A stretch of 64,000 bases of DNA, from the NCBI RefSeq assembly GCF_018780105.1, contig NZ_JADMKC010000001.1, forward strand, positions 1-64,000, read 5' to 3'. Shown piece after piece: positions 28,306 through 37,788 of the stretch. The stretch is from Thiobacillus sp. Its GTDB lineage: Bacteria; Pseudomonadota; Gammaproteobacteria; Burkholderiales; Thiobacillaceae. Position 1 is the first letter of the stretch. Every line of letters starts with the position of its first letter. Below the pieces are notes generated by a model. That model saw only the letters and a program-made list of their open reading frames with translations, made no database searches and had not been told where the DNA came from. Made by a program: the position numbers and the translations under genes.

Positions 28306-29810
28306 AATTCGAAACCCTGCGTAACGGGCTGGCCAATTTCATGGGCGGCGTACTGCCCGCGCTGGTGACGCTTTTCACTACACCGTTCATCGTCAATACG
28401 CTGGGCGAATCCAGCTACGGCGTATTGACGTTGATCACCGCCATCGTCGGCTATTTCGCGTTTCTCGATCTCAACGTCACGGCCGGTTCAGTCAAGTATG
28501 TCGCCGAGCATCATGCAACCGGCAATGTATTGCGGCGCAATCAAACGCTCACCAGCGGCATGGCCTTGTATCTGATCATCGGCCTGGCAGGGTGCGGCCT
28601 GGTCTTGCTGTTCACCGATGCCTTGCTGGATAGCGTGTTCGCCATACCCGCTCACCTTAGAGGCGAGGCAGAACAGGCACTCGTCTTCGCCGCTTTTGGA
28701 TTTCTGTTCGGTCAGTTGCAGATTTATCTCAACAGCGTGCCGCAGTCGATACGTCGCTACGACCAGTCTGCGTTGCTCGAGTCGATATTTGGCGTGCTTA
28801 CCCCGCTGGCCATGGTGCTGACCCTGTGGCTGGGTTATGGCCTGGTCGAAATCGTCGCGGTCCGGGTGCTCATCAGTGTGGTGAACAATGCCGTGCTGCT
28901 GGGGATGATTCGCCGCTTGCTGCCGGATTTCGTCTTGGTGAAACCCGATCAGCAGACGTTGATCGTACTGGGTAAATTCAGTGGATTCGCCTATCTCAGC
29001 CGCCTGGCTACGGTGGCCTATGCGCAGGGCGACAAACTCATACTGGGTGCGCTCACCAGCATGAGCGCACTCACGCATTACGCCGTACCCTTCATGCTCG
29101 TCAACCGGGTATTCGCCTTGAGCTACCGTCTCGGCGGGGTGCTGTTTCCCGTGGCCAGCGCGTTGGCGGCCAACCGGGAAATCGACCGCCTGCGCGAGCT
29201 GTATTTATATGCCGCGCGTTACGTGTTCTTCATTAACGTGAGCCTGGCGCTGATGCTGACGACACTGGCCCACGAGATCCTGCTCTACTGGATAGGCCCC
29301 ACGCTCGCGACAGGCGGCGCCGCCGTGCTGACGCTCATCACTTTTGCGTCTCTGATCGATTCCCTCACCAACGCACCCTCACTCGTCAACGACGGCTTGG
29401 GGCAGCCACATATCACCGGTGGTTTCGCAGTCAGCCGTGCCTTGCTGGGCGTGGCCTTGACGCTGCTGTTGGTCAAGGAGTTTGGCATGATGGGGGCTGC
29501 CTGGGCGCAACTCGTCGTCTCCGTTCTGATGACGGTTCTGTTTCTGGGTTATGTACATGGCCGCAGCGTGCCGGTGCGGCTTCGGGATTATGTACGCGTG
29601 GTAGTCGCGCCCAGCCTGCCCATCCTGGCCATTGCGCTGGGCATGGTCGCTATACGCCTTGGCAGTCCTCCGCTGCCCATGTCACAGACTTTCCTGGTGC
29701 TGTTGGTGGAAGGTTTGGCGCTGGCAGCTTATGCCATGATTTTTATTTTCCGCAGTGCCGACCGGCGTGCACTGCTTGGGCGCTTGCGGGCGCCTCGCCC
29801 AAGCGTTTGA
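28302..29810 (+). CDS. Wzx-type oligosaccharide flippase
   Basis: MATE/MVF-like membrane protein of 502 residues with about 14 helices, starting MKFETLRNGLANFMGG and containing TTPFIVNTLGESSYG, a typical polysaccharide-flippase first loop. It would move lipid-linked repeat units across the inner membrane for the neighbouring Wzy-like enzyme and the EpsE/EpsF export complex. It is coupled by ATGA overlap to the upstream polymerase gene and followed at six bases by a glycosyltransferase. Confidence 0.9.
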   Translation: MKFETLRNGLANFMGGVLPALVTLFTTPFIVNTLGESSYGVLTLITAIVGYFAFLDLNVTAGSVKYVAEHHATGNVLRRNQTLTSGMALYLIIGLAGCGLVLLFTDALLDSVFAIPAHLRGEAEQALVFAAFGFLFGQLQIYLNSVPQSIRRYDQSALLESIFGVLTPLAMVLTLWLGYGLVEIVAVRVLISVVNNAVLLGMIRRLLPDFVLVKPDQQTLIVLGKFSGFAYLSRLATVAYAQGDKLILGALTSMSALTHYAVPFMLVNRVFALSYRLGGVLFPVASALAANREIDRLRELYLYAARYVFFINVSLALMLTTLAHEILLYWIGPTLATGGAAVLTLITFASLIDSLTNAPSLVNDGLGQPHITGGFAVSRALLGVALTLLLVKEFGMMGAAWAQLVVSVLMTVLFLGYVHGRSVPVRLRDYVRVVVAPSLPILAIALGMVAIRLGSPPLPMSQTFLVLLVEGLALAAYAMIFIFRSADRRALLGRLRAPRPSV

Positions 29811-29816
29811 TTGCGC

Positions 29817-31016
29817 ATGAAAATTCTGCTGGTCAGTGAAGATATCCCGGCGCCGATCCTCGGTGGCCTTGGCAAGCACACGGTCAGACTGGGCAATGCG
29901 CTTATTCAGGCTGGCCATCAGGTCACGCTGATGGGGACCCGGCATCATGACTATGAATCCTGCCGTGCGGAAGTCGGGTTCGATGGTCCGTTTATCGCGG
30001 GGTTCGATCTTTCCGGAACGGGGTGGAAGGAAGCTACGCTGGGCACCTTTGTCCCGTACAAGCGTCCCGCCATTGCTGGGCGCATCGCTCTCGCCATCCT
30101 GGAGCATGCCAGCGACTACGATGTAATTCACTATCACGGCCACTACCCTTTGATTGGCCGCCAGATACCCGCGTCGATCAACTTCGTACAAACCCGGCAC
30201 GACCAGGGCAGCGAATGCCTGATCCATGTGCGTTTCAAGCAAGGCGCGGTGTGCACCAGCAGCGATCCGCATGATTGCGCGGCCTGTGCGCTGAATGCGC
30301 AGCCGGGCGCATGGCGTCGACAACTGGCGGCTTGGGCTGTCAAGCAATATCGGACGCAGACTGCCGATGCTTTTGCACGGCACAAGACCCTGTTTGTGTC
30401 GGACTTTTTGCGGCGGGCATTTCTGAGCCATGTGCCCAGTGCCGATATTCGCAAATGCAGCGTCATCCATAACTTCATAGATACCCGAACACTGCCAGCG
30501 CCGCAGTCGGGCGATCCGGCGCACATTCTCTTCGTCGGCCGCATCGATGCGGCCAAGGGCGTCATGGATTTGCTGGATGCCTTGCGCGTATTCGACGACC
30601 AGGCGTACCGCATTGACCTGATCGGCGACGGCCCCGACCGCGCGGCCTGCGAAGCGCGTCATGCTGCGCGGCATATCCGCTTTCATGGCTGGAAGTTGCA
30701 GTCCGATGCGCTGGCCGAAACGGCCAGGGCTGGGCGCATCGTCGTGCCGTCGATTTGTGAAGAATCATGCGGTACCACGATCTTGGAAGGCTTGGCGCTT
30801 TATAAACCCGTTTATGCGCTGGCGCGTGGCGGCACGCCCGAGCTGAAATGCTACGAACGCTGGCCGGGCCAGTTGCATTTGTTCGATGACATGACAGCGC
30901 TGGCAAAGGGGTTGATGCAGGCCGACGCGATCATGCCGAACAGAATGGAAGTCAAACCCTTCGGCGCCGACATCGAAACCTTGCTCCCTGAGTTCTTGCG
31001 GGTATATGCCTTGTGA
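29817..31016 (+). CDS. glycosyltransferase, family 4 (GT-B)
   Basis: Soluble or peripheral GT-B transferase of 399 residues. MKILLVSEDIPAPILGGLGKH is broken here as an N-terminal glycine-loop signature (residues 1-21). Later come HILFVGRIDAAKGVMDLLDAL and the donor-site segment PSICEESCGTTILEGLALYK with the EX7E-type glutamates. A cysteine-bearing insertion (CTSSDPHDCAACAL) lies around residues 145-160. ATG 29817 is preferred to TTG 29811. It overlaps the next gene by GTGA. Confidence 0.88.
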   Translation: MKILLVSEDIPAPILGGLGKHTVRLGNALIQAGHQVTLMGTRHHDYESCRAEVGFDGPFIAGFDLSGTGWKEATLGTFVPYKRPAIAGRIALAILEHASDYDVIHYHGHYPLIGRQIPASINFVQTRHDQGSECLIHVRFKQGAVCTSSDPHDCAACALNAQPGAWRRQLAAWAVKQYRTQTADAFARHKTLFVSDFLRRAFLSHVPSADIRKCSVIHNFIDTRTLPAPQSGDPAHILFVGRIDAAKGVMDLLDALRVFDDQAYRIDLIGDGPDRAACEARHAARHIRFHGWKLQSDALAETARAGRIVVPSICEESCGTTILEGLALYKPVYALARGGTPELKCYERWPGQLHLFDDMTALAKGLMQADAIMPNRMEVKPFGADIETLLPEFLRVYAL

Positions 31017-31777
31017 GCACGCCGTTCTTTTCGCTTGTCACCGTGTGTTACAACGCCGAGGGCAGCATTGAAAATACCCTGCAATCGGCGCGCGAGCAGA
31101 CCTGCCGCGATTTCGAGAACGTAGTCGTGGACGGCGCTTCCAGCGACGGCACGCTCGATGTGGTGCGCCTGTTCGACGACTTGCCGGTCGTGCTGTCCAG
31201 CGAACCCGACAAGGGCATTTACGACGCAATGAACAAGGGCATCGCGAAGGCATGCGGCGAAGTGCTGTATTTCCTGAACGCCGATGATCGGCTGCATAAC
31301 CCTGAAGTGCTGGCGCAGGTAAAGCGGGTTTTCGCGCAGCATCCAGAGGTCGATCTGGTGTGGGGGAATGTCGTGTACGACCGGCCGGACGGTACGTCAG
31401 ACCACCGCACTTTTGGCCATATCCATCCGCAAAATCTGGTGTTTCTCGACCTCAACCATCAGGGGGCGTTTGCCCGTAGACAACTGTTCGAGCGCGTTGG
31501 CGTGTTCAATACCGATTTCCGTATCAATGCCGATTACGACTGGTTTCTGCGCGTGCTGGGATCAGGGGCAGCCTGGCGGTATGAAGACATCGACATCGCT
31601 CGCTTCCACACAGGTGGTGCCCATGCCCGCAACATCCAGAAACTGCGTGACGAACGCCATGCGGTACGGATGCAATACATCCATCCGCTGCACTATCGAA
31701 TCGGTGCGCTGGCCCACAATCTGCGCCACAAGGCACAGCGGTTGGGAAGAATCCTGACCGGGAAAGAAAAGCTGTAA
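31013..31777 (+). CDS. glycosyltransferase, family 2 (GT-A)
   Basis: The 254 residues carry the GT-A core FFSLVTVCYNAEGSIENTLQ, VVDGASSDGTLDVV and the DXD-like ADDRLHNP, followed by NADYDWFLRVL as the catalytic-base region. These mark a WcaA-like inverting transferase using a nucleotide-diphosphate sugar. It starts at GTG inside the previous stop. It ends before a 319-base gap, so it may close a transcription unit. Confidence 0.9.
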   Translation: MSTPFFSLVTVCYNAEGSIENTLQSAREQTCRDFENVVVDGASSDGTLDVVRLFDDLPVVLSSEPDKGIYDAMNKGIAKACGEVLYFLNADDRLHNPEVLAQVKRVFAQHPEVDLVWGNVVYDRPDGTSDHRTFGHIHPQNLVFLDLNHQGAFARRQLFERVGVFNTDFRINADYDWFLRVLGSGAAWRYEDIDIARFHTGGAHARNIQKLRDERHAVRMQYIHPLHYRIGALAHNLRHKAQRLGRILTGKEKL

Positions 31778-32096
31778 CTACACGATCCCGTTTAAAGCGT
31801 GCATTGCATGGATGGCATCTGACGATGCTGCTGCGATTTCCTTGATTGTGTCATTTCATGTCTAAAGTTAGGCATCGCACCGCCGTAATTGGGTAGTGGC
31901 TTCTTTCAAAGATGCCCACTCGGCGTCTCAACTGAGCAAAGTGCGCGCGTAACGCGTATTGCCTTCTCGTACGATTGCCTCAAATTTTTCATATCAACAA
32001 CTAACAGGGAGCTCGGCTTGTTTAGCTGAAGCGGACTCGTATGGTCTCGACTCAGTGCAAGCAAATTTGAAATGACATTTTGATGGGGAAGCAGCC
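31778..32096. other. 319-base gap before the first beta-helix gene
   Basis: No coding frame with a plausible start was found here. The composition is clearly more AT-rich than the left third of the window. The only useful element is GGGGAAG about 9 bases before ATG 32097, the ribosome binding site of the next gene. I see no convincing paired -35/-10, sigma-54 site or terminator. A promoter for the beta-helix gene is expected but not identified. Confidence 0.5.
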
Positions 32097-34496
32097 ATGC
32101 AATATTCGAGCAAAAGAATGGGACAGGGAACGCTATGCGTCGCTCTGTTCGCTTTTTCCACAACCGTCTCCTGGGCAACGGACTACTATGTCGATGCCAC
32201 ACAGGGGAACGATGTTTTTACTGGAAAACTGGCCGCGCCGAGTGGCAGTAACGGCCCATTCAAGACCCTGACGCGGCTTGTTGCCCAGCTTCAAGCAGGC
32301 GACCGTGGGCTCCTTAAATGTGGTGAAGTCTGGCGCGAGCCGCTCATGCTGACGGCTGCGGGTACTGCGGCTTCCCCCATTCATGTCCTCTCGTATGGCA
32401 GTTGCACCGGGAACAATAAGCCGGAATTACGTCTTTCAAAACCACTGAGCCTGAGTTCAGTCAACACGCAATGGGTTGGCACTCATACGCAGCCGATTGC
32501 CATGGCATTCGTAAATGGCCAGAGTAAAAGCATGGCACGTTATCCGGCAAGCGATGCGTTATTAACGGGATATGTTTCCAGCAGCGCGCGCTTCGATTTG
32601 CCCGATGCGATCAAAAGTTTTACCAAGAGCCAATTGGCAGGCTCCGTGCTGACTGCCCGGGTCAATCCGCACGATGCTGAAGAGCGGAGCTTGACCGACG
32701 TTCCGCTGGTGGGGGTTGCGCAACTCGACAAGAGCTTCAAGTACCTGCCGGCGCCTGGGGTGGCTTATTATCTCGAAGGAAAGTCTTGGATGATGGCCAA
32801 GGCGGGTGACTGGGCCTGGGGCAATGATGCGCGCACCCAGCTGGTGATGCATGGCGGTACTACAGGCACGGTCGAAGTGTCGGGCGAGATAAATGGCATC
32901 ACGCTTGCATCGGCGCACTACACGTCAATTTCAGATTTGAAAATTACCAATGCCGGCGGTCAGGGTGTTAGTGTCGCAGGCAGTAAATATGTCAGCCTGA
33001 ACAATCTTGAAATCCGCAACGTCAGGAGTGCGTTTGTACGCGTCGCGAACAGTCCGAATATCACAATTTCGGGGGTCAATGCGGATACAACGCAGTATGA
33101 CGGTGTGTATGTCACGCAATCACCCTCCGCGGTGATCCGTGGAAATGACCTGCGCAATATCGGTACCCAGCCCAATCCGAAAAAATCGATTGCAGCAATT
33201 GCTTTGCTTGATTCGCCGCAGGCAACGGTCGAGCTCAACTATATCGAGAATGCTGCCTACGTGGGCATCATGTTCGATGTCGGGTCATTGGTGGCCAACA
33301 ATGTCGTTTTGAGTGCCTGTCAGGTTCTGGAGGATTGTGGGTATATCTATACATCAGGCATTAACAAGGGTGGGGCGTATTTTAGTGCGAAGGTTACGGA
33401 CAATCTGCTAAGCGACAAGGGCGGCACTATCGCTGGTACCAGGCAGAAGCTGGTTGCTGGAATCTATTTAGATGATTTTGCAGCTGGAATCGGTGTTATC
33501 GGAAACTATGTCGAGGGCACAGAACGCGGTATCTACTTGCATAACACGCGTGATACATGGATACATCTCAACACGGTGTTCGATGCCAAAGTGCGAAATC
33601 TCATGTTGTCCGAACGCGGCGCGCTGTCCAGTAGTGTCACGATCAACAATATCGTCTTTGACAACACCCTTGTTGCCCCGACCAATATCCCGTCGATACT
33701 GTTGGACAGTTCACTGGGTATTGAAGGGATCGCCGATATTTCAGGCAATAATTTCGCTGCCACCGAGTATGGCCCAACGCAGGAAAACTGGTTCGGTAGC
33801 TTGATCACCCGGGTGCTGCCCGATCTGAGCTCGACGCACTGGTCTAAAGATACGCTGCTCGTGGCCAATCAGTCAGCTTGCAACACCAGTAGTCTTTACT
33901 GGACAAGTGCGATCACCAAAGTCGATCCGGCGAATCGATCGCTATGGAAACTTTGGTCAACCCAGAGCGATGCCAGGCGCTTGACCGATGGGCCGCTGCA
34001 TGTACAGGCTGGCACCACGGGTGAGACGATTGTCAGTTCGCCCTTGTTTGCCGAACAGGCTGGCAAGGACCATGTGCTATCGCTGTCTGGCAACTTCAGT
34101 GGTGGGCAGACCCGTGTGCCGGTCGTGCTCCGTCAGTCAGCTTACCCGTACACAAATCGGGCCGCCGTACTTTATGTTTATCCAGATGCCCTGGGCAACT
34201 TCAATGTGTGTACGGTATTCAAGCCGCATACGTCCGAGTCATCTGCTCGCCTGGATATCCACCTGAAGCCGACCGACGACATCAAAATCAATTTTGTCGG
34301 TTTCAAGGAAGCGACGTACCAGCCGCCAACGAAACGTTTTGCCTCGTTGATCAATCCAGGCGATGAATCGGCGAACCTGGGATGCCCTTTTGCGGATACA
34401 CAATCTTGCGCGGGCGCACGCCTGCTTGATCAATCACCGGCGGTATGGCCGATGTACATGCCTCCCCGGAGCGGTCAAGTCGTCTACATACCCTGA
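32097..34496 (+). CDS. secreted right-handed parallel beta-helix protein
   Basis: The 799 residues begin with a signal peptide (cleavage about VSWA, residue 26), followed by DYYVDATQGND and GPFKTLTRLVAQLQAGDR, the usual lead-in of bacterial right-handed beta-helix proteins. The middle (about 260-520) has short repeated coils such as ISDLKITNAGGQGVSV and ISGVNADTTQYDGVYV, typical of CASH/pectin-lyase-like folds. The C-terminal third is not recognised. It may be a lyase, epimerase or binding protein acting on the exopolysaccharide. It is clearly related to the gene at 35911. Confidence 0.8.
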   Translation: MQYSSKRMGQGTLCVALFAFSTTVSWATDYYVDATQGNDVFTGKLAAPSGSNGPFKTLTRLVAQLQAGDRGLLKCGEVWREPLMLTAAGTAASPIHVLSYGSCTGNNKPELRLSKPLSLSSVNTQWVGTHTQPIAMAFVNGQSKSMARYPASDALLTGYVSSSARFDLPDAIKSFTKSQLAGSVLTARVNPHDAEERSLTDVPLVGVAQLDKSFKYLPAPGVAYYLEGKSWMMAKAGDWAWGNDARTQLVMHGGTTGTVEVSGEINGITLASAHYTSISDLKITNAGGQGVSVAGSKYVSLNNLEIRNVRSAFVRVANSPNITISGVNADTTQYDGVYVTQSPSAVIRGNDLRNIGTQPNPKKSIAAIALLDSPQATVELNYIENAAYVGIMFDVGSLVANNVVLSACQVLEDCGYIYTSGINKGGAYFSAKVTDNLLSDKGGTIAGTRQKLVAGIYLDDFAAGIGVIGNYVEGTERGIYLHNTRDTWIHLNTVFDAKVRNLMLSERGALSSSVTINNIVFDNTLVAPTNIPSILLDSSLGIEGIADISGNNFAATEYGPTQENWFGSLITRVLPDLSSTHWSKDTLLVANQSACNTSSLYWTSAITKVDPANRSLWKLWSTQSDARRLTDGPLHVQAGTTGETIVSSPLFAEQAGKDHVLSLSGNFSGGQTRVPVVLRQSAYPYTNRAAVLYVYPDALGNFNVCTVFKPHTSESSARLDIHLKPTDDIKINFVGFKEATYQPPTKRFASLINPGDESANLGCPFADTQSCAGARLLDQSPAVWPMYMPPRSGQVVYIP

Positions 34497-34695
34497 CTTG
34501 TATAAGCAAGCAGCTTTGAATCAACGGGATGCTGCCGGATAGCGACAGCGTCTGAATTGATAGTTGTAAATGCTGCTGTTTGTTTTGCAATGGGCGTCTT
34601 GCGACCATGGCGGGTATTGACGCGCATAAGGCGCGTTGTCGGGAAGTTGTCACGCTGACGCTTATCCCGCTGCGTGATCGGCTAAAATCGAGCGC
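34497..34695. other. non-coding stretch with ACGCGC/GCGCGT hairpin and -10-like element
   Basis: Between the first beta-helix gene and the next reading frames there is no supported gene. A 6-bp hairpin (ACGCGC, ATAAG loop, GCGCGT) lies near 34619-34635. TAAAAT at 34683-34688 resembles a -10 element 8 bases before an ATG at 34696, but no good -35 lies at 16-18 bases. A promoter here is possible but weakly supported. Confidence 0.35.
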
Positions 34696-34803
34696 ATGAA
34701 CACCGCTAAAACCATGCCGCCTTGTTGTCATGCAACACCCATTGCGTTTGGGTGTTCCGCCAATGCCCGCGTAGTGGAACATTGTGGCGGGGAAGCGCCG
34801 TGA
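34696..34803 (+). CDS. possible 35-codon leader ORF before a glycosyltransferase
   Basis: ATG 34696 opens 35 codons (MNTAKTMPPCCHATPIAFGC and on) whose TGA at 34801-34803 overlaps the GTG start of the glycosyltransferase at 34800. The peptide has four cysteines and matches no family I know. A TAAAAT box 8 bases upstream would give an almost leaderless transcript. It may couple translation or be chance; there is no Shine-Dalgarno sequence for it. Confidence 0.25.
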   Translation: MNTAKTMPPCCHATPIAFGCSANARVVEHCGGEAP

Positions 34804-35960
34804 ATCGCCCCGTGTTGCTGGTGTCGCATGGCTTTCAGCCCAATTACGAAAAAGCGTTTGCCAACGGATTGGCGCGCAATGGCGTGCCTGTCACGATGGT
34901 CACATCCCGCCGGTCGCTCGTGAAGGAACTCGACTCAGGCATCCGCACCGTTCCATTGCGCGGCTCGCAAGATCCCCAACGCTCCCGGTCTAGAAAAGCG
35001 TGGGGGTTGTTGGCCTACACGGCAAGGCTCTATGCCTTTCTCGCTATGTGCCCGCGGCGGGCGCTCCATCTGACCGGCATGTTTATCACGGCAAGCGTGC
35101 CGCTCGGGCTACTGGAAATCCTTGGATACCGCGTGCTCAGCCGTCGCCTGCTTCTGACTGTGCATAATCTGTTGCCGCACGACCAGCATACCTGGTTGAA
35201 CAAACAGATCATGCGGCTTGTGTACCGGATCCCTGATCGATTGGTCGTGCACACTGAAAAGATGCGCGAAACCCTGTTAACGGAATGGGCCATACAACCT
35301 CACAAAGTGGTGGTGATGGAACATGGCGTGGATACACTTCCCGAACACCCGCAACCCTGGCAACCCGATGCCGAAGGCAGGTTACGGCTGCTGATGTTTG
35401 GCGCGGTATCCCGTTATAAAGGGATCGATATCGCACTGGAGGCGCTGGATGATTTTCCGGACTTTCCCGTTGCCCTGTCGATAGTCGGCGCCTGCAAGGA
35501 TTCCAGACTGGCTGCCGAACTGGACAAACTTGTTGCGGAAGTCCCTGCGCCGCACCGTGCCGCTTGGAGTCGGGACTACGTGGAAGAATGTGCCGTGCAA
35601 GGGATTTTCGAGAGCGCAGACGCCGTTCTCCTGCCCTACCGACACATTGATCAAAGTGGCGTGTTGCTGACGGCCTATCGTTTCGGCATACCGGTTCTGG
35701 CATTTGATGTGGGTTCGTTCGCACATTACGTGACGCCCGAAACTGGCATCGTGGTCTCGGAACGCACCGCCACCGGTTTGCAACATGGAATGCGTATGCT
35801 GCGAGAGCGGCTTGGTCAGTTTGACCGGGAAAAGGTGCGCGACATCGCGCGCCACCATTTATGGGAGAACACAGTCGGTGTTTTGCTGCCGCATTATTCC
35901 TTGGGCGCTGATGCGTCTGTGTCTGCTACTCGCACTGATACCGACCTCATACGCCACTGA
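34800..35960 (+). CDS. glycosyltransferase, family 4-like
   Basis: GT-B type protein of 386 residues starting at GTG 34800 with GGGGAAG at good spacing. The N-terminal half has VLLVSHGFQPNYEKAFANGL and TVHNLLPHDQHTW. The donor half has LLMFGAVSRYKGIDIALEAL, ADAVLLPYRHIDQSGVL and the acid pair in the last helices. It probably adds a sugar to the repeat unit. Its last 50 bases overlap the start of the second beta-helix gene. Confidence 0.85.
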   Translation: MNRPVLLVSHGFQPNYEKAFANGLARNGVPVTMVTSRRSLVKELDSGIRTVPLRGSQDPQRSRSRKAWGLLAYTARLYAFLAMCPRRALHLTGMFITASVPLGLLEILGYRVLSRRLLLTVHNLLPHDQHTWLNKQIMRLVYRIPDRLVVHTEKMRETLLTEWAIQPHKVVVMEHGVDTLPEHPQPWQPDAEGRLRLLMFGAVSRYKGIDIALEALDDFPDFPVALSIVGACKDSRLAAELDKLVAEVPAPHRAAWSRDYVEECAVQGIFESADAVLLPYRHIDQSGVLLTAYRFGIPVLAFDVGSFAHYVTPETGIVVSERTATGLQHGMRMLRERLGQFDREKVRDIARHHLWENTVGVLLPHYSLGADASVSATRTDTDLIRH

Positions 35961-37788
35961 TTATTTTGTCGACATTGTTGGGGGAAACGACGATTCATCG
36001 GGTATGCAAGGCGACGCGGGTAATGGCAATGGTCCTTGGCGCACGCTTGCACGAGTAGAGCGTGCCAACCTGGAGCCGGGTGACCGGGTGTCGCTGCGTT
36101 GTAATGGCGTATGGTTCGAGTCTCTGACGTTGCGGTTCAAGGGCACGGTGACAGCGCCTATCGTCATAGGGTCTTATGGTGAATGTGCGGGGCGCCGCCC
36201 CGAAATTCGGCCAGGTGGTATGGAGTTGTTTAAGGCTGACTTCAAACCAACAGAGTTTGGTTGGGCGGCATCGCTGGGCCAAGTGCCCGGCATGGTTTAC
36301 ACACGGGACGCTGTCATGCCCAGAGCCCGATTTCCGGCAACCCGCACACTTCCGCTTAACTGGGCTAATGGAAAAATTCAAGTGCAGTTGAAAACCTTGC
36401 CGGGCGCGCCTGACAGTTTGCGTGGCGCCGATTGGATCGTGCGTACAAACGATTACACCATCGAAGAGCGGCGAATCTATGGCGTTGACCCCTACGGCGC
36501 GGTTGCCTTTGCCAAACCATTCGCCATGAAACCAGCTGACGGCGCGGGATACTACCTTGAGGGGCAGCCCTGGATGCTGCCTGTGTCTGGCGGTTGGGCT
36601 TACGACCCGCAGTCGGCCATGTTGATTCTTCACAAAAAGCCCGATGCGTCCGTGTACGTTAACAACCAGCAGTTTGGCGTGAAATTGGACCAGTCAGCAT
36701 ATGTTCGGCTGCAAGGGCTGGCGATCCGCTTTGTCACGGGTGTGGGTGTCGAAGTGGCAGATAGCAGCAACATCGTGCTAGACAGCCTGGACGTGAGCGA
36801 TGTCGGCGCTGCTTATGTTTTATCGGAGCAAGCAGACAATCTGGTTGTGAGTGGCCTGCACGGGCAGCGTTCCCAGCGTGACGGTGTGATTGTGAAGCGC
36901 GGCATGGGTGCCCAAATAACCGATTGCCTGCTCGAAGACGTGGGCGTATCAGCCAATCCGCGCAAGAGCGTTGCCGCGATACGCGTCGATGATGCCCCTG
37001 CATCCCTGATTGCACGCAACCGCATATACCGTACTGGGTATGCGGCCATCATGTTCGGCAAGGATGCAATAGTTGAAAAAAACATCATTGAGAAGTCGTG
37101 TCTGAAACTAGCGGATTGCGGTGCGATCTACACATCAGGCGCCCAAAAAAATCAGGGCTATTACAACGCGCGGGTGGAAGACAATCTGATCAGCGCTGTG
37201 CCGGGCGATCTTGAGGGGAGTACGAGTCGCAATACTTTGACTGCGGGGATTTATCTGGATGATGAATCGCGCGGCATTTATGTCAGGCGCAATTTTGTCG
37301 AGAAAGCGCAGCGGGGGATCTTCAGCAAGGCCACCGCTTCACACGTTTCCGACAATGTGCTGTTCGACAACGAATTTGGCTTAATGCTGAGTCGAACCGG
37401 TGCAATAGGAAGCGGGAAAGATGCAACGCATATCCTGAACAATCTTGTTGTGAGCAAAAATAAACAAATGCCGTTGCTGGTCAGCACGGAACATTCAGGG
37501 GCGGTGGCGGAAGTGCGGCATAACCGGGTACGGTCAGAGGCTGGGGCGCACGCATCCCAGTTCTGGATTGGCACCACCAGACAACCTGCTCCGCCAATAT
37601 TGGACGTGGGTAAGATCAGACAGTCGCTTTCCTTTAGCAATACATCGGGTGCGCGCCAAACTTACACTTGTCCATTGGCGAAAGCCTTTTGCGGCAACCT
37701 GCGACAAGCTGATGGAGCGGTGGTCGGATGGCCGCTTGATTTGGCTCCCGGACAGGCTGTCGTTCTGATGGTTGGGGGCGGCGCATGA
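35911..37788 (+). CDS. second secreted parallel beta-helix protein
   Basis: From ATG 35911 the 625 residues have a short signal peptide (LLLALIPTSYA), then DYFVDIVGGNDDSSG, GPWRTLARVERANLEPGDR and APIVIGSYGECAGRRPEIR. These parallel the first beta-helix protein segment by segment. The middle also matches it: VGVSANPRKSVAAIRVDD against the sister IGTQPNPKKSIAAIALLD, and GAIYTSGAQK against GYIYTSGINK. It lacks much of the sister's C-terminal extension. Lyase or epimerase activity on the exopolysaccharide is possible. It overlaps both neighbours. Confidence 0.8.
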   Translation: MRLCLLLALIPTSYATDYFVDIVGGNDDSSGMQGDAGNGNGPWRTLARVERANLEPGDRVSLRCNGVWFESLTLRFKGTVTAPIVIGSYGECAGRRPEIRPGGMELFKADFKPTEFGWAASLGQVPGMVYTRDAVMPRARFPATRTLPLNWANGKIQVQLKTLPGAPDSLRGADWIVRTNDYTIEERRIYGVDPYGAVAFAKPFAMKPADGAGYYLEGQPWMLPVSGGWAYDPQSAMLILHKKPDASVYVNNQQFGVKLDQSAYVRLQGLAIRFVTGVGVEVADSSNIVLDSLDVSDVGAAYVLSEQADNLVVSGLHGQRSQRDGVIVKRGMGAQITDCLLEDVGVSANPRKSVAAIRVDDAPASLIARNRIYRTGYAAIMFGKDAIVEKNIIEKSCLKLADCGAIYTSGAQKNQGYYNARVEDNLISAVPGDLEGSTSRNTLTAGIYLDDESRGIYVRRNFVEKAQRGIFSKATASHVSDNVLFDNEFGLMLSRTGAIGSGKDATHILNNLVVSKNKQMPLLVSTEHSGAVAEVRHNRVRSEAGAHASQFWIGTTRQPAPPILDVGKIRQSLSFSNTSGARQTYTCPLAKAFCGNLRQADGAVVGWPLDLAPGQAVVLMVGGGA

